From JBNKZU01 sp050301795 (GTDB taxonomy: Bacteria > Pseudomonadota > Gammaproteobacteria > Thiohalomonadales > Thiohalomonadaceae), in contig JBNKZU010000003.1 of NCBI GenBank assembly GCA_050301795.1, positions 1-64,000 of the forward strand: a DNA stretch of 64,000 bases, given 5' to 3'. Of the stretch, positions 7,496 through 16,243 are shown piece by piece. The notes below the pieces were generated by a model. The model had not been told where the DNA came from. It saw nothing but the letters and a program-made list of their open reading frames with translations, and did not search any database. Made by a program: the position numbers and the translations under genes. Position 1 is the stretch's first letter; every line of letters starts with the position of its first letter.

Positions 7496-8389
7496 ATGGA
7501 ATATAAAAAGCTGCCTGATCTTGCAGGATTGGCATCACTGAGAGCGGTTGTTGAGATGGGTGGTGTCCGAGAAGCGGCAAAAGAGCTGAACGTGGGTCAA
7601 CCTGCGGTGACCAAACGGTTGCGAGCACTCGAACGCTGTTATGGTGTAAAGCTGCTTGAGCGCGTTGGCGGAAGACTGCATCTTAATAGTTCTGGTGAGA
7701 AGGTCTATGTTCTGGCAGTACAAACATTAGACCGGCATAAAGTGATCTATGAAGACCTTCAGCAACAGGCACGGGGTATGAACTCATTGCGATTGGAGAC
7801 AACCTCGGCAATCGGGGAGCGCCTATTGCCGCGATTGCTCATCAATTTCAGTGATCGCTATCCCGACTACCATGTTGTCAGTCGCATGGCTTACAGTCGT
7901 CGAATTCAGCTTCATCTGGCGACAGGAAATGTCGATCTTGCACTTATGGAGTTAGCGCCGGATCACCCCGATATCCTGGTACAAAAATGGATGGATGATG
8001 AGATTGTACTGGTTTGTGGCAAAACGCATTCACATGCGAATAGCGATATCCTGCCATTGGATGAGTTGTATAAACTAAGCTATATCTTACGGGAGCGTCA
8101 TTCATCAATCGGAATAACCCTTAACGAGGCGCTGCATAGTATCGGTGTTGAGAACCTGCACATTGTAATGGAGGTTGGTTCTACCGATACAATTGTAGAA
8201 ATCCTGGCTCAAGGCAAACATGTGAGCTTTCTACCACGATTTGCGGTGGAAGAGCGGTTGCGAAGAGGTGAGTTATATCATCTGAAGGTGAGTGGTTTTC
8301 GTATTCAGCGTACATTGTGGATTGCCCGCCATCGCAACAATATTAACCATGCGGTCGCTGATGCATTTATCGCACTGCTTAAAGCGTAG
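7496..8389 (+). CDS. LysR family transcriptional regulator, divergent from SulP gene
   Basis: A 297-residue DNA-binding regulator. The N-terminal winged helix-turn-helix spans about residues 8-65 (LASLRAVVEMGGVREAAKEL then QPAVTKRLRALERCYGVKLL). A substrate-binding-like effector domain follows from about residue 90, and the family's dimer helix links the two. Its position opposite the SulP permease suggests it senses the transported anion or a derivative and controls the permease. The helix-turn-helix uses VTKR where most LysR proteins have VSxx, a minor variation. Confidence 0.9.
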   Translation: MEYKKLPDLAGLASLRAVVEMGGVREAAKELNVGQPAVTKRLRALERCYGVKLLERVGGRLHLNSSGEKVYVLAVQTLDRHKVIYEDLQQQARGMNSLRLETTSAIGERLLPRLLINFSDRYPDYHVVSRMAYSRRIQLHLATGNVDLALMELAPDHPDILVQKWMDDEIVLVCGKTHSHANSDILPLDELYKLSYILRERHSSIGITLNEALHSIGVENLHIVMEVGSTDTIVEILAQGKHVSFLPRFAVEERLRRGELYHLKVSGFRIQRTLWIARHRNNINHAVADAFIALLKA

Positions 8390-8459
8390 CCATGATCGAT
8401 ATTTACAAAGGTGTTCATCGTTTGCACTGAACATGAGACACTAAATGTGAGGATAAATA

Positions 8460-9449
8460 ATGCCAATAAAACGTGAACTAATCATTCTTCGTCATGGTAA
8501 ATCAGATTGGAGCGTCGGTATCGATGATTTCCAACGCCCGGTTAATGAACGAGGTCAAGAAAATGCCCAACAAGTGGGGGCACTACTTGCGCGTAAGCAG
8601 TGGCTTCCTGACACGATTATCAGTTCACCGGCAACACGAGCAATGACCACTGCACGGTTATGTGCGCTCGCAATGGGTTTGGGCGCTGATACCGTTATCG
8701 CCAGACGAGAGATCTATGAAGCGGGCGTTGCCGAGCTTATAAAAGTACTTAGTGAAGTTCCAGAAAATATTCACCGTGTGATGATGGTTGGTCATAATCC
8801 TGGCTTAGAGATGCTACTGCTCTATCTGGCTTCAAAAAGCGTAAAGCCTTTTGATGATGGAAAGATTCTTCCTACCGCGACATTGGCGCGAATGAGTATT
8901 AGTTGTAACTGGAGCGCTATTGGTAAAGGGTGTGCAGTTTTAAAGGATCACATCCGTCCCTCTCAATTAAAGGGGAGGTATCCATACCCTTTTCCTGATG
9001 GGTCTGAGCGCAGGCTCAGACCCGCCTACTACTATCATCATGTCACAGTGATCCCCTGGCGCCTAAACGACGGTGCATTAGAGATTATGATGCTAGGGCT
9101 GGTACAACAAAAACAGTGGGTACTCCCCGTCGCCATTTGTGAACCAGGACTTACACCGCAACAATCCATGGCAAAAGAGATCATCGACATGGCCGGTATT
9201 GAGGGTGTTATCGATGATCAACCGATAGGCAATTACGAATACAAACGATGGGGTGAAAACTGCCAGGCAGAACTCTATCCGATGAAAGTAACAAAAGAGT
9301 ATGCCGCTGATAATCATCGGGAGAGCTATCAGTCTCGACGATGGGTAAGCGCCCAAAAGGCGATGGTGATTGTCGAAGAGGTTGCACTTTCTAAACTGAT
9401 CGAGCGATTTATCGAACTACAGGCTCTAGCAACAACAACTATCAAATAA
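8460..9449 (+). CDS. SixA-type histidine phosphatase fused to a degenerate Nudix-like domain
   Basis: Residues 5-150 are a SixA-like histidine phosphatase: LRHGKSDW with H12 as the phosphate-accepting histidine, SSPATRA, and MVGHNPGLE with H112. SixA acts on phosphohistidine in relay proteins. Residues 185-320 resemble a Nudix fold, beginning HHVTVIPWRL and including QQKQWVLPVAICEPGL, where a Nudix box should follow. The box glutamates (REXXEE) are missing (AKEIIDMAGIEG), so hydrolase activity is doubtful. This resembles polyphosphate/CHAD-linked phosphatase fusions, but no CHAD domain is present. The linker between the domains contains a 10-bp-arm DNA palindrome (9000-9023). It ends 136 bp before the cysteine-rich gene. 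Confidence 0.75.
   Translation: MPIKRELIILRHGKSDWSVGIDDFQRPVNERGQENAQQVGALLARKQWLPDTIISSPATRAMTTARLCALAMGLGADTVIARREIYEAGVAELIKVLSEVPENIHRVMMVGHNPGLEMLLLYLASKSVKPFDDGKILPTATLARMSISCNWSAIGKGCAVLKDHIRPSQLKGRYPYPFPDGSERRLRPAYYYHHVTVIPWRLNDGALEIMMLGLVQQKQWVLPVAICEPGLTPQQSMAKEIIDMAGIEGVIDDQPIGNYEYKRWGENCQAELYPMKVTKEYAADNHRESYQSRRWVSAQKAMVIVEEVALSKLIERFIELQALATTTIK
9000..9023. repeat. perfect 10-bp-arm palindrome inside the phosphatase/Nudix linker
   Basis: GGGTCTGAGC at 9000-9009 pairs exactly with GCTCAGACCC at 9014-9023 around a 4-base loop. A second small palindrome, GGTAT-CC-ATACC, lies just upstream at 8977-8988. Both fall within the codons linking the two domains. This suggests that a palindromic repeat inserted in frame and is now translated as linker. 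Confidence 0.7.
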
Positions 9450-9484
9450 CGCTATTTGACTTACGATTTGGTTCAAACTAGTAT

Positions 9485-9506
9485 CTTGACTGAACTTCAG
9501 TTCAAG
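9485..9506. promoter_or_regulatory. palindrome upstream of the cysteine-rich/radical SAM pair
   Basis: CTTGA-CTGAA-C-TTCAG-TTCAAG forms a near-continuous inverted repeat with one unpaired base in the outer arm. It lies 80 bp upstream of the cysteine-rich gene and 36 bp after the phosphatase stop. No T-run follows, so a terminator is unlikely. An operator for the two-gene unit is possible. Confidence 0.4.
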
Positions 9507-9585
9507 GAAATTCACAAAGACATCTCCCTTGATCTGAGGTGCATATTGAATTTAATCAGTTTGATTATTCACGGAGGAACACCCG

Positions 9586-10587
9586 ATGCAAAACGCACTT
9601 CTACTAAGCGCTCTTAAGCTTACCCATTCACTTTCACTACTTTCTGCCAAGAAAAAACCATTTGGTAAAAAGCAGCTTAAACAATTTAATGAATCAGTAA
9701 TTCAGTGGTACGAAAGATTCACAGACATTCCAAAAAAAGATTTAACCAAAGCCAGAAAAGAGTTTGCTAAATCTTTTAAACCCAAAAAACTAAAATCAAA
9801 AAAACAGGCACTTCATAGTGCTGTAATCAATGCGGTTGATTTTTTACACGCTTATCTTGAACCGGCAGAGATCGTCAATATGGCTCATTTTGGGGCAGAA
9901 CAACAAAAGCATAAGGCATTAAAAAAGATGTCATCCAAATTGGGAAAATTTCATAAAAAACAGATGGGATCACTCAAATGGCTTATCACATGGCTTGACG
10001 AGGTCGATCCTCTGTTTCCAGCAGAATCGATACGCAATAAAGTAGCGTGCTGTTTTGCTGATGTTGCTGCAAAACCCTGTTTTGAAGTTGAACAGGTCTG
10101 CTATTTTGAGCCGCAGATTGATTGGATTGGATCACAAGTCGATCGAATCCCGGGGATGCAGGCACAGGATGATTGTTGTCAGGGATCTACGCTTTCATCA
10201 TGCTCTGGCGGCACACTCTACTGTGATTGTGTGGCGGGTAATACCGGATGTGATTGTAAAGCACCCAATCGTTTATGCTCGGAGAATAATCGAAATATTA
10301 GTGAACTCATTCCGGGATTTGGCGATCCAAACTGTATGATGTTATACGAAGAGTTCACAGGCGCAGGGTCGATAGATCCCGCTGGTTGTCATCCATTTGA
10401 TCCCGTGCCAGATCTTGATGTGATTCACTCAACAAGAACCAGTATTGCATTGGATCTGGATAAAGGACGCTTCTGTATGCCGAAGAATATGCGTTTTGAT
10501 CTTGGTCGGGTCATCATGTCATACAAGGAGTGCCAACAGACAGGATTCTGTCCTCCTCAGAGTAATGGTTGCCCGGATTTGGCATGA
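9586..10587 (+). CDS. cysteine-rich protein, possible substrate of the adjacent radical SAM enzyme
   Basis: A 333-residue protein I cannot place in a known family. Residues 1-150 are lysine-rich, probably helical, and contain no cysteine. Residues 155-330 carry 18 cysteines, including CC pairs at 155-156 and in DDCC, two CDC motifs close together (YCDC, GCDC), and a C-terminal trio in ECQQTGFCPPQSNGC. There is no signal peptide or membrane segment. The start has a strong GGAGGA ribosome site. The stop overlaps the radical SAM start as ATGA, indicating coupled translation. The layout (cysteine-free front, cysteine-rich back, SPASM radical SAM partner) fits a protein modified at cysteine or near it. 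An iron-sulfur or electron-transfer partner is the alternative. Confidence 0.7.
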   Translation: MQNALLLSALKLTHSLSLLSAKKKPFGKKQLKQFNESVIQWYERFTDIPKKDLTKARKEFAKSFKPKKLKSKKQALHSAVINAVDFLHAYLEPAEIVNMAHFGAEQQKHKALKKMSSKLGKFHKKQMGSLKWLITWLDEVDPLFPAESIRNKVACCFADVAAKPCFEVEQVCYFEPQIDWIGSQVDRIPGMQAQDDCCQGSTLSSCSGGTLYCDCVAGNTGCDCKAPNRLCSENNRNISELIPGFGDPNCMMLYEEFTGAGSIDPAGCHPFDPVPDLDVIHSTRTSIALDLDKGRFCMPKNMRFDLGRVIMSYKECQQTGFCPPQSNGCPDLA

Positions 10588-11918
10588 TGCTCTACCCATC
10601 ACGTTATACCCTCAGCTATCCAAAAGGTGATAAAACACTGCTGTTTAACACTAAAACGCTCTTTCTTGGGCGTGTGAACAGCAGTGATTATCAGCAAGCG
10701 TTGGCCTTAGTTGAAAAGATTAATCAATCAAGCTCAAAGGTACATGTTTCTGATGAGATCAAAAAGGTTGCGTTTCAGTTACGACAGCGCGGATTCTTTG
10801 TTACCGATCAAGATGAAGAGCGGCAACAGATCATAGAGCGCTTTGACAAACAAAAGAGTGAACACACTCATTTAGGCTTAACCATTGCCCCGACAGAGAG
10901 TTGTAACTTTGCCTGTCCCTATTGTTACGAAAATGTAAATCCGGCAGTCATGACAAAACAGATGCAAATGCATGTTGTTGATGTCATACGATCCCAGCTA
11001 TCTAACGGTAGACTCAAGAGTATGCATATCACCTGGTATGGCGGCGAGCCGCTGATGCCTAAAAGTCTAAGAGCGATTGAGTCTATGTCTGAAAAGATTA
11101 TTGAGCTATGTCGCAGCTATGGTATTCATTACTCTGCAAACGTGATCACAAATGGATATCTGCTGACAAAGGAGGTCAGCATTCGTTTAGCTCAATGTAA
11201 AGTCGAACTTGCGCAGATCACTCTGGACGGACCTAAAGAGCAGCACAATAAAACCCGAATCCTTAAAAACGGGAAGGGAAGCTTTGACAAGATCATAAAC
11301 AACATAAGAGCAGGAAAACCCTATTTGCGCTTTAGTATTCGCATGAATGTTGATAGTCGTAACGCAGATAGTGTTGCAGAGCTAAAACAGTATCTTAAGG
11401 ATGAAAAGATTTTAGATGATGCCGGGCGGGTTGCCTTCTATATTTCGCCCGTTCGTTCATATACCACTAGCTGTAAAAGTAGCCAGTGCCTGAGTAATCA
11501 TGAGTTTTATCAACTCCAGTTTGAACTACTCAAAAACGGCATCAATGATGATGGTTTCTCAGTTGTCGAAGAGTATCCAAAATCAAAAGAGAGCGTTTGT
11601 ACAGCAGTGGGGCAGGACTCATTTGTGATCGGCCCGGACGGTACACTCTATAAATGTTGGTTAGACCTTGGTAGGCCAGAGCTAACCGTTGGCATGATCA
11701 ATGAAAATGGGATCAACTTAAATAAAGGCATGGAGCGTTGGCTGAGCTTTAGTCCATTTAAAACAAGCGGCTGCTATGAGTGCACAATGCTCCCGGTCTG
11801 TATGGGCGGCTGTCCTGAACTGAATATGCGAAGTTCAGAGACAGAAGATAATCAAGCCTGTTGTGGCTGGAAATATGTTCTGGAAGAACATCTTGAATAC
11901 AGAGCAAGCAAGTATTAA
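10584..11918 (+). CDS. radical SAM/SPASM domain maturase-like enzyme
   Basis: A 444-residue enzyme. The radical SAM cluster motif is C107-x3-C111-x2-C114 (SCNFACPYC), followed by the GGEPL motif in WYGGEPLMP. The C-terminal SPASM region binds auxiliary iron-sulfur clusters: a cysteine before GPDGTLYKCW, then C-x2-C-x5-C-x3-C in GCYECTMLPVCMGGC, and a final CC. Relatives include anaerobic sulfatase maturases and thioether-forming peptide enzymes. I chose ATG 10584, which overlaps the preceding stop as ATGA; a TTG at 10569 is possible. About 80 residues precede the core and could hold a peptide-recognition fold, but I cannot confirm this. No sulfatase gene is nearby, so the upstream cysteine-rich protein is the obvious substrate candidate. 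Confidence 0.88.
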   Translation: MMLYPSRYTLSYPKGDKTLLFNTKTLFLGRVNSSDYQQALALVEKINQSSSKVHVSDEIKKVAFQLRQRGFFVTDQDEERQQIIERFDKQKSEHTHLGLTIAPTESCNFACPYCYENVNPAVMTKQMQMHVVDVIRSQLSNGRLKSMHITWYGGEPLMPKSLRAIESMSEKIIELCRSYGIHYSANVITNGYLLTKEVSIRLAQCKVELAQITLDGPKEQHNKTRILKNGKGSFDKIINNIRAGKPYLRFSIRMNVDSRNADSVAELKQYLKDEKILDDAGRVAFYISPVRSYTTSCKSSQCLSNHEFYQLQFELLKNGINDDGFSVVEEYPKSKESVCTAVGQDSFVIGPDGTLYKCWLDLGRPELTVGMINENGINLNKGMERWLSFSPFKTSGCYECTMLPVCMGGCPELNMRSSETEDNQACCGWKYVLEEHLEYRASKY

Positions 11919-12140
11919 GCGATAACGATTTGTTAAGGAGTATTTGCGCAACTCCAACAGCTCTATCTCTAACACCTCCTCGAAAAAGCTACCGCATCCT
12001 GCTATCTCGCCTCTCCTATGTCATAGAGTGAGTGCTTCACTTTGTTCATCATGACAGCACTGTGTGGGGTGTATTGTCAGGTGTACTGGCAACTCTTAAT
12101 GGCTGTAATTGATGATTATTTCCAAATCAAAACTTCAACA

Positions 12141-12168
12141 TTGATAAGCGTGTGGATAGTGTTATTCT
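12141..12168 (+). promoter_or_regulatory. sigma-70 type promoter candidate for the DUF3087 gene
   Basis: TTGATA (12141-12146) and TATTCT (12163-12168) are separated by 16 bp and lie about 30 bp before the ATG at 12199. The rest of the 280-bp gap 11919-12198 shows no gene. Confidence 0.45.
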
Positions 12169-12198
12169 TCACTAGCTTTTTTCGACTATGGAAACATT

Positions 12199-12723
12199 AT
12201 GTTTAAGCTAGAAGATATTGACCCGATTGAGTATCGAGCAAAGACTCGTAAATCAACTTTTATCATCATGGCAATTTTTCTTGTCATTGGATTCTCAACC
12301 GCCCGGCTGGCGGTTACCTCTTTGGGGGAGTTTTCAAGTAATCACATTGTGCTCAACCTGATTGGCGCTTTTGTTGGATTGGTAATTACATTCTGGATCG
12401 TTAATACCTTCTTCAAAGATGTACCCTGGATGAAGGATGCCAGATACGGGTGGCAACTAAAGCGTCGTATTATGTATATCTATAACGCGATGAGTCTGAT
12501 TGAAAAGGCAGTAGAGCAGGGTGATGTTGAAGCCATTAAGATTTTACGCTTTTATCAGCTTGGACAGGAGCAGATGTATAAACTGGATAACACTCTTCAT
12601 GAGTTGTCTGAGTTGCAGCCTCAAATGGAGGCGCTAAAAACCAAAATGGAAGCGATGGGAATCGACCCGGTACAAATAGAATTTGATATGAAATCAGTGG
12701 ATGCGTATAGAAATCAGCGATAA
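12199..12723 (+). CDS. DUF3087 family membrane protein
   Basis: A 174-residue inner-membrane protein. Two transmembrane helices lie at about residues 22-42 and 50-70. A cytoplasmic helical region follows from about 90 to 174, starting WQLKRRIMYIYNAM and ending in a likely coiled segment (LHELSELQPQMEALKTKMEA). The pattern fits DUF3087, a gammaproteobacterial family of unknown function. It is separated from the radical SAM gene by 280 bp with its own promoter candidate, so it probably does not belong to that unit. Its TAA stop lies inside the stem of a terminator. Confidence 0.75.
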   Translation: MFKLEDIDPIEYRAKTRKSTFIIMAIFLVIGFSTARLAVTSLGEFSSNHIVLNLIGAFVGLVITFWIVNTFFKDVPWMKDARYGWQLKRRIMYIYNAMSLIEKAVEQGDVEAIKILRFYQLGQEQMYKLDNTLHELSELQPQMEALKTKMEAMGIDPVQIEFDMKSVDAYRNQR

Positions 12724-12755
12724 AGAGCTGCTTTATTGCAGTCTTTATCGCTTTT
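12716..12755 (+). terminator. rho-independent terminator of the DUF3087 gene
   Basis: AGCGATAAAGA pairs with TCTTTATCGCT, extended by CTGC/GCAG with one bulged G, around a TTTATT loop, then TTTT. The stem includes the last codons and stop of the gene. Confidence 0.85.
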
Positions 12756-12768
12756 GTGAATCAGGTGT

Positions 12769-13344
12769 CTATCTTACTGTTGTCCAGATAATTGCCGGTT
12801 CTTGATTCTTGATGGCATTCTCCTTTAGTGCCACAAGTTGCCCGTTATTTACACGCCAGTGGTAGACATCCATGCTAGTCGGTATGGTTTCATTCGGTTC
12901 TTTATCGGCATTACCAAGTTCACCACGAATATAGTCAAGCATGACCTGGTGATATCTGCCCTGATATCCGAGCTTAAACGCACTTAAGTATTTCTGTTTA
13001 AAGTAGTAGATACCATATCTTCCTGGAACGCCGTTAAACGAAGCGATTGTGGCCTGACAGATGTAGTCGCCAAATGGATTAGGTTGTGCCGCGCAATTAA
13101 AGCTAACATCCGGGAGCTGTTTTTTTAGATCATCCTCTGTGATGAATGAGCTTAAGGCCTTTAAGTGAATATCCATCACATCGCCACCCTTAATCTTCAG
13201 GATTGTGATATCAGCAAAGCGTTGCCCATCGGTGACAAAGACCATCCAAAACGCAGGTGCGGCCAGAATGATCGTGATAAGAAAGGCCTTAAAATGTTTG
13301 TTTTTAATTCTCATGAATTGCCGCTTTATTTGCAGGGTGGACAA
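12769..13344 (-). CDS. hypothetical membrane-anchored protein
   Basis: A protein of up to 191 residues that I do not recognise. A Met at residue 11 (ATG near 13314) may be the true start. One transmembrane helix lies at about residues 18-37 (AFLITIILAAPAFWMVFVTD), leaving most of the protein outside the cytoplasm. The exported part has two cysteines (FNCAA, YICQA) that could form a disulfide, and an aromatic-rich middle (GRYGIYYFKQKYL). It is transcribed convergently with the DUF3087 gene. Nothing nearby suggests a role. Confidence 0.6.
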   Translation of the reverse strand: MSTLQIKRQFMRIKNKHFKAFLITIILAAPAFWMVFVTDGQRFADITILKIKGGDVMDIHLKALSSFITEDDLKKQLPDVSFNCAAQPNPFGDYICQATIASFNGVPGRYGIYYFKQKYLSAFKLGYQGRYHQVMLDYIRGELGNADKEPNETIPTSMDVYHWRVNNGQLVALKENAIKNQEPAIIWTTVR

Positions 13345-13404
13345 GTTTTTCTCTATCCACTATTCCGATAAACGATGGATGTTCAACCCATCAAAAATGT
13401 GCTG

Positions 13405-13430
13405 AACCTCTCCCGGTTAAGGGAGAGGTT
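13405..13430. repeat. palindromic repeat (CCTCTCCC type) after acs
   Basis: AACCTCTCCC (13405-13414) pairs perfectly with GGGAGAGGTT (13421-13430) around GGTTAA. It lies 8 bp beyond the acs stop and could end or protect that transcript. It shares the CCTCTCCC core with the elements at 4025 and 44736. Confidence 0.75.
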
Positions 13431-13437
13431 TACACCA

Positions 13438-15381
13438 TTACTTATTGGCGCGATTTTCGATGAGGTGATCAACCACCGATGGATCGGCAAGTGTTGAGGT
13501 ATCGCCTAGGGTATCAATCTCATTTGCAGCAATCTTGCGAAGAATACGACGCATGATCTTGCCCGAGCGGGTTTTGGGTAGCCCTGGTGCCCATTGAATA
13601 ATATTGACTTTGGCAATGGGGCCAATCTCTTTACGTACTAGTGCGATGAGTTCGGCCTTAAGCTCATCAACATACTCTTCACCACCCATCAGCGTGACAT
13701 AGGCGTAGATGCCCTGGCCTGTGATCTCATGTGGATATCCGACAACCGCTGCCTCTGCAACCTTCGGATGCAGAACCAATGCAGATTCGATCTCAGCAGT
13801 ACCCAAACGATGGCCTGAGACGTTTAATACATCATCAACCCGGCCGGTGATCCAGTAGTAACCATCTTCGTCACGACGTGCGCCGTCACCAGTGAAGTAG
13901 TAACCCTTATACATTGAATAATAGGTGTCGTAATAACGCTGGTGATCCCCAAAGAGGGTACGCATTTGTGAAGGCCACGGAAATTTAATCGCAAGATTAC
14001 CGCTGGCAGGATTACCGTCGATCTCATTACCTTGATCATCCAGCAGCACAGGTTGTACACCAAAGAACGGGCGAGTTGCTGATCCTGGCTTCAATGCAGT
14101 CGCACCTGGTAATGGGGTCAGCATGTGTGCGCCGGTTTCAGTTTGCCACCAGGTATCAACGATTGGACAACGACCGCCACCCACAACGCGGTTATACCAC
14201 TCCCATGCTTCAGGATTGATCGGCTCACCCACAGTTCCTAACAGGCGCAGATTTGAGAGATCGTGTTTAGAGACAAACTCTTCACCTGCCGCCATCAATG
14301 CGCGGATTGCAGTTGGTGCAGTATAGAAGGTTGATACATTATGTTTGGCACATACCTGCCAGAAACGACCTGCATCAGGATAGGTTGGCACACCTTCAAA
14401 CATTAGACTGATCGCGCCGTTGGTCAGAGGGCCATAAACGATGTAGCTGTGGCCAGTCACCCAACCGATATCAGCAGTACACCAGTAAACCTCACCCTCT
14501 TTGTAATCAAAAACGGTTTTATGCGTCATTGCGGCCTGGAGTAGATAACCGCCTGTGGTATGCAGAACACCCTTTGGTTTACCGGTAGAACCGGAGGTGT
14601 AGAGGATGAATAACGGGTCTTCGGCATCCATCTGCTCAGGCTCGCAGACTGGATCTGCGGTTGCCATCGCTTCGTGATACCAAACATCGCGGCCTTCAGT
14701 CCAGTTCACCTCTTCGCCACCACGCTTAACAACAATCGAGGTGTGAACATTGGGACAGTTATCCAGAGCCTTATCGGCATTCATTTTTAGTGGCAGGGCT
14801 TTCCCGGTACGAATGGATTGATCTGCGGTGATCAGACATTGGCAGTCAGAATCGAGGATCCGATCCTTCAAAGCATCTGGTGAGAATGCGCTAAATACAA
14901 TCGAATGAACAGCACCGATGCGGGTACAAGCAAGCATTGCAACAACAGCCTCAGGAATCATTGGCATGTAGATAGAGACACGATCCCCTTTTTTAACGCC
15001 ACGACCTTTGAGCACGTTTGCAAATTTATTAACATCGGCATGGAGCTCAGCATAGGTGATCTTGCGATCTTCGTCCGGGTTATCACCTTCCCAGATCAAC
15101 GCTGTTTGGTCAGCGCGAGTTTCAAGATGGCGGTCAAGGCAGTTGTACGAGACGTTGAGTTTACCGCCTTTAAACCATTCAATATGGAGATCTTCCATAA
15201 AGCTCCAGTCGAGAGTCTTGTCCCATTTCTTGAACCAGGTGAGATACTGCTCAGCCTGCTCTGCCCAGAAGCCTTCGGGGTCTTCAACAGAGTGTTTATA
15301 CATCGCCTGATATTGCTCATCAGTGATGTTGGCTTGTGCAGCAAAGTCAGCCGGTACTTCATAGACCTTAGACGTAGACAT
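13438..15381 (-). CDS. acs: acetyl-CoA synthetase
   Basis: AMP-forming enzyme converting acetate, ATP and CoA to acetyl-CoA through acetyl-AMP; cytoplasmic. The 647 residues compare with 652 in E. coli. Visible motifs are the P-loop YTSGSTGKPKG, the WWQTETG segment, YFTGDGARRDEDGYYWITGR, and PKTRSGKIMRRILRK near the end, whose lysine is the acetylation control site in relatives. The start ATG has a GGAGG ribosome site. It is the last gene of a same-strand block with an acetate-type symporter and a two-component system. I found no sigma-54 motif in the 169 bp upstream, so its control probably differs from the symporter's. Confidence 0.97.
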   Translation of the reverse strand: MSTSKVYEVPADFAAQANITDEQYQAMYKHSVEDPEGFWAEQAEQYLTWFKKWDKTLDWSFMEDLHIEWFKGGKLNVSYNCLDRHLETRADQTALIWEGDNPDEDRKITYAELHADVNKFANVLKGRGVKKGDRVSIYMPMIPEAVVAMLACTRIGAVHSIVFSAFSPDALKDRILDSDCQCLITADQSIRTGKALPLKMNADKALDNCPNVHTSIVVKRGGEEVNWTEGRDVWYHEAMATADPVCEPEQMDAEDPLFILYTSGSTGKPKGVLHTTGGYLLQAAMTHKTVFDYKEGEVYWCTADIGWVTGHSYIVYGPLTNGAISLMFEGVPTYPDAGRFWQVCAKHNVSTFYTAPTAIRALMAAGEEFVSKHDLSNLRLLGTVGEPINPEAWEWYNRVVGGGRCPIVDTWWQTETGAHMLTPLPGATALKPGSATRPFFGVQPVLLDDQGNEIDGNPASGNLAIKFPWPSQMRTLFGDHQRYYDTYYSMYKGYYFTGDGARRDEDGYYWITGRVDDVLNVSGHRLGTAEIESALVLHPKVAEAAVVGYPHEITGQGIYAYVTLMGGEEYVDELKAELIALVRKEIGPIAKVNIIQWAPGLPKTRSGKIMRRILRKIAANEIDTLGDTSTLADPSVVDHLIENRANK

Positions 15382-15550
15382 AGTTACTATCCTCCAGTTA
15401 TTAATTGATATTCACGTTTCTCTGCTATCTCAGCTTATCTTCTTGTATCTGCGCCTATCTGGTCAGGAGAGGCTGATATGAGTGCTCTTTTTATCTAACA
15501 GTTATGTCGTGATAGACCTAAAAATGGTGTCCATAATCCAAATGCTTGAA

Positions 15551-16243
15551 TTAAAGACGATATAACAAATCTTTTACCGGCAGTTGTTTCTCTGTTCTCT
15601 CTGCCAGTTGTGCTCCAAATAGTTCTCCCGCAGCTAATGCATCGCTTAGGGCATTGTGTGCCTGATATTGCGGAAGATTATACCGCGTCCTGAGGTTAAA
15701 AAGCCGCAATTCGTTCCCGCTGTAGGCTCCGCCTTGTCGCTCCATACTCCTTTTTGCAATCATTTGAGTATCAATGACCGGTATCAGAAACCCACCCCCA
15801 AACTCACGTTGGCACGCCTTTTCGATAAACGAAAACTCAATCACTGCATGGTGAGCAATGATGATCTTCCCGGCGAGTTTCTCAAGTAGCTGCTGTAATG
15901 CCTCTTTTAGTCTCTTACCTTGTGCCACCTGATCGTGGGTGAGTTGATGGATCACCACACTCTCTTCACTCAATGACTGCTCTGTTTGCACTATCTGGTG
16001 CCATGCAGTGCTTAGATGAATCATATCGCCCTTCATCTCAACCAGACCGATGCTGATCATTGCGTCTTCGTTGGCGTTTAGTCCGGTTGTTTCCAGATCG
16101 ATTGCAACATAGTCAGCCTCACGGCAATCTGTGTTCAAATCATGAAACGGAACCGAGAGATACGCTTTTAAAACCTCATTTTCTGTACGTTTCAACAGGC
16201 GCTTCCGACGCATCTCTAGCGAAAGCAGCTTCTCAAAAAACAT
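15551..16243 (-). CDS. DEDDh 3'-5' exonuclease, DNA polymerase III epsilon-like
   Basis: A 230-residue exonuclease-like protein. Exo I is VAIDLETTGLN (DxE), Exo II lies around IIAHHAVIEFSFIE, and Exo III is HNALSDALAAGEL, with the histidine five residues before the aspartate as in DEDDh enzymes. It is a short paralogue of the proofreading subunit with an N-terminal helical extension. It is coupled to the preceding CNMP/CBS/DUF294 gene by a TGATG overlap at 16243. Such exonuclease genes commonly sit beside DUF294 proteins in acetate loci, although why is unclear. Confidence 0.88.
   Translation of the reverse strand: MFFEKLLSLEMRRKRLLKRTENEVLKAYLSVPFHDLNTDCREADYVAIDLETTGLNANEDAMISIGLVEMKGDMIHLSTAWHQIVQTEQSLSEESVVIHQLTHDQVAQGKRLKEALQQLLEKLAGKIIIAHHAVIEFSFIEKACQREFGGGFLIPVIDTQMIAKRSMERQGGAYSGNELRLFNLRTRYNLPQYQAHNALSDALAAGELFGAQLAERTEKQLPVKDLLYRL

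Noticed and set aside
14905..15408. 167-codon frame antisense to acs
   Set aside because: It lies wholly opposite a highly conserved enzyme and has no recognisable sequence; a shadow frame.
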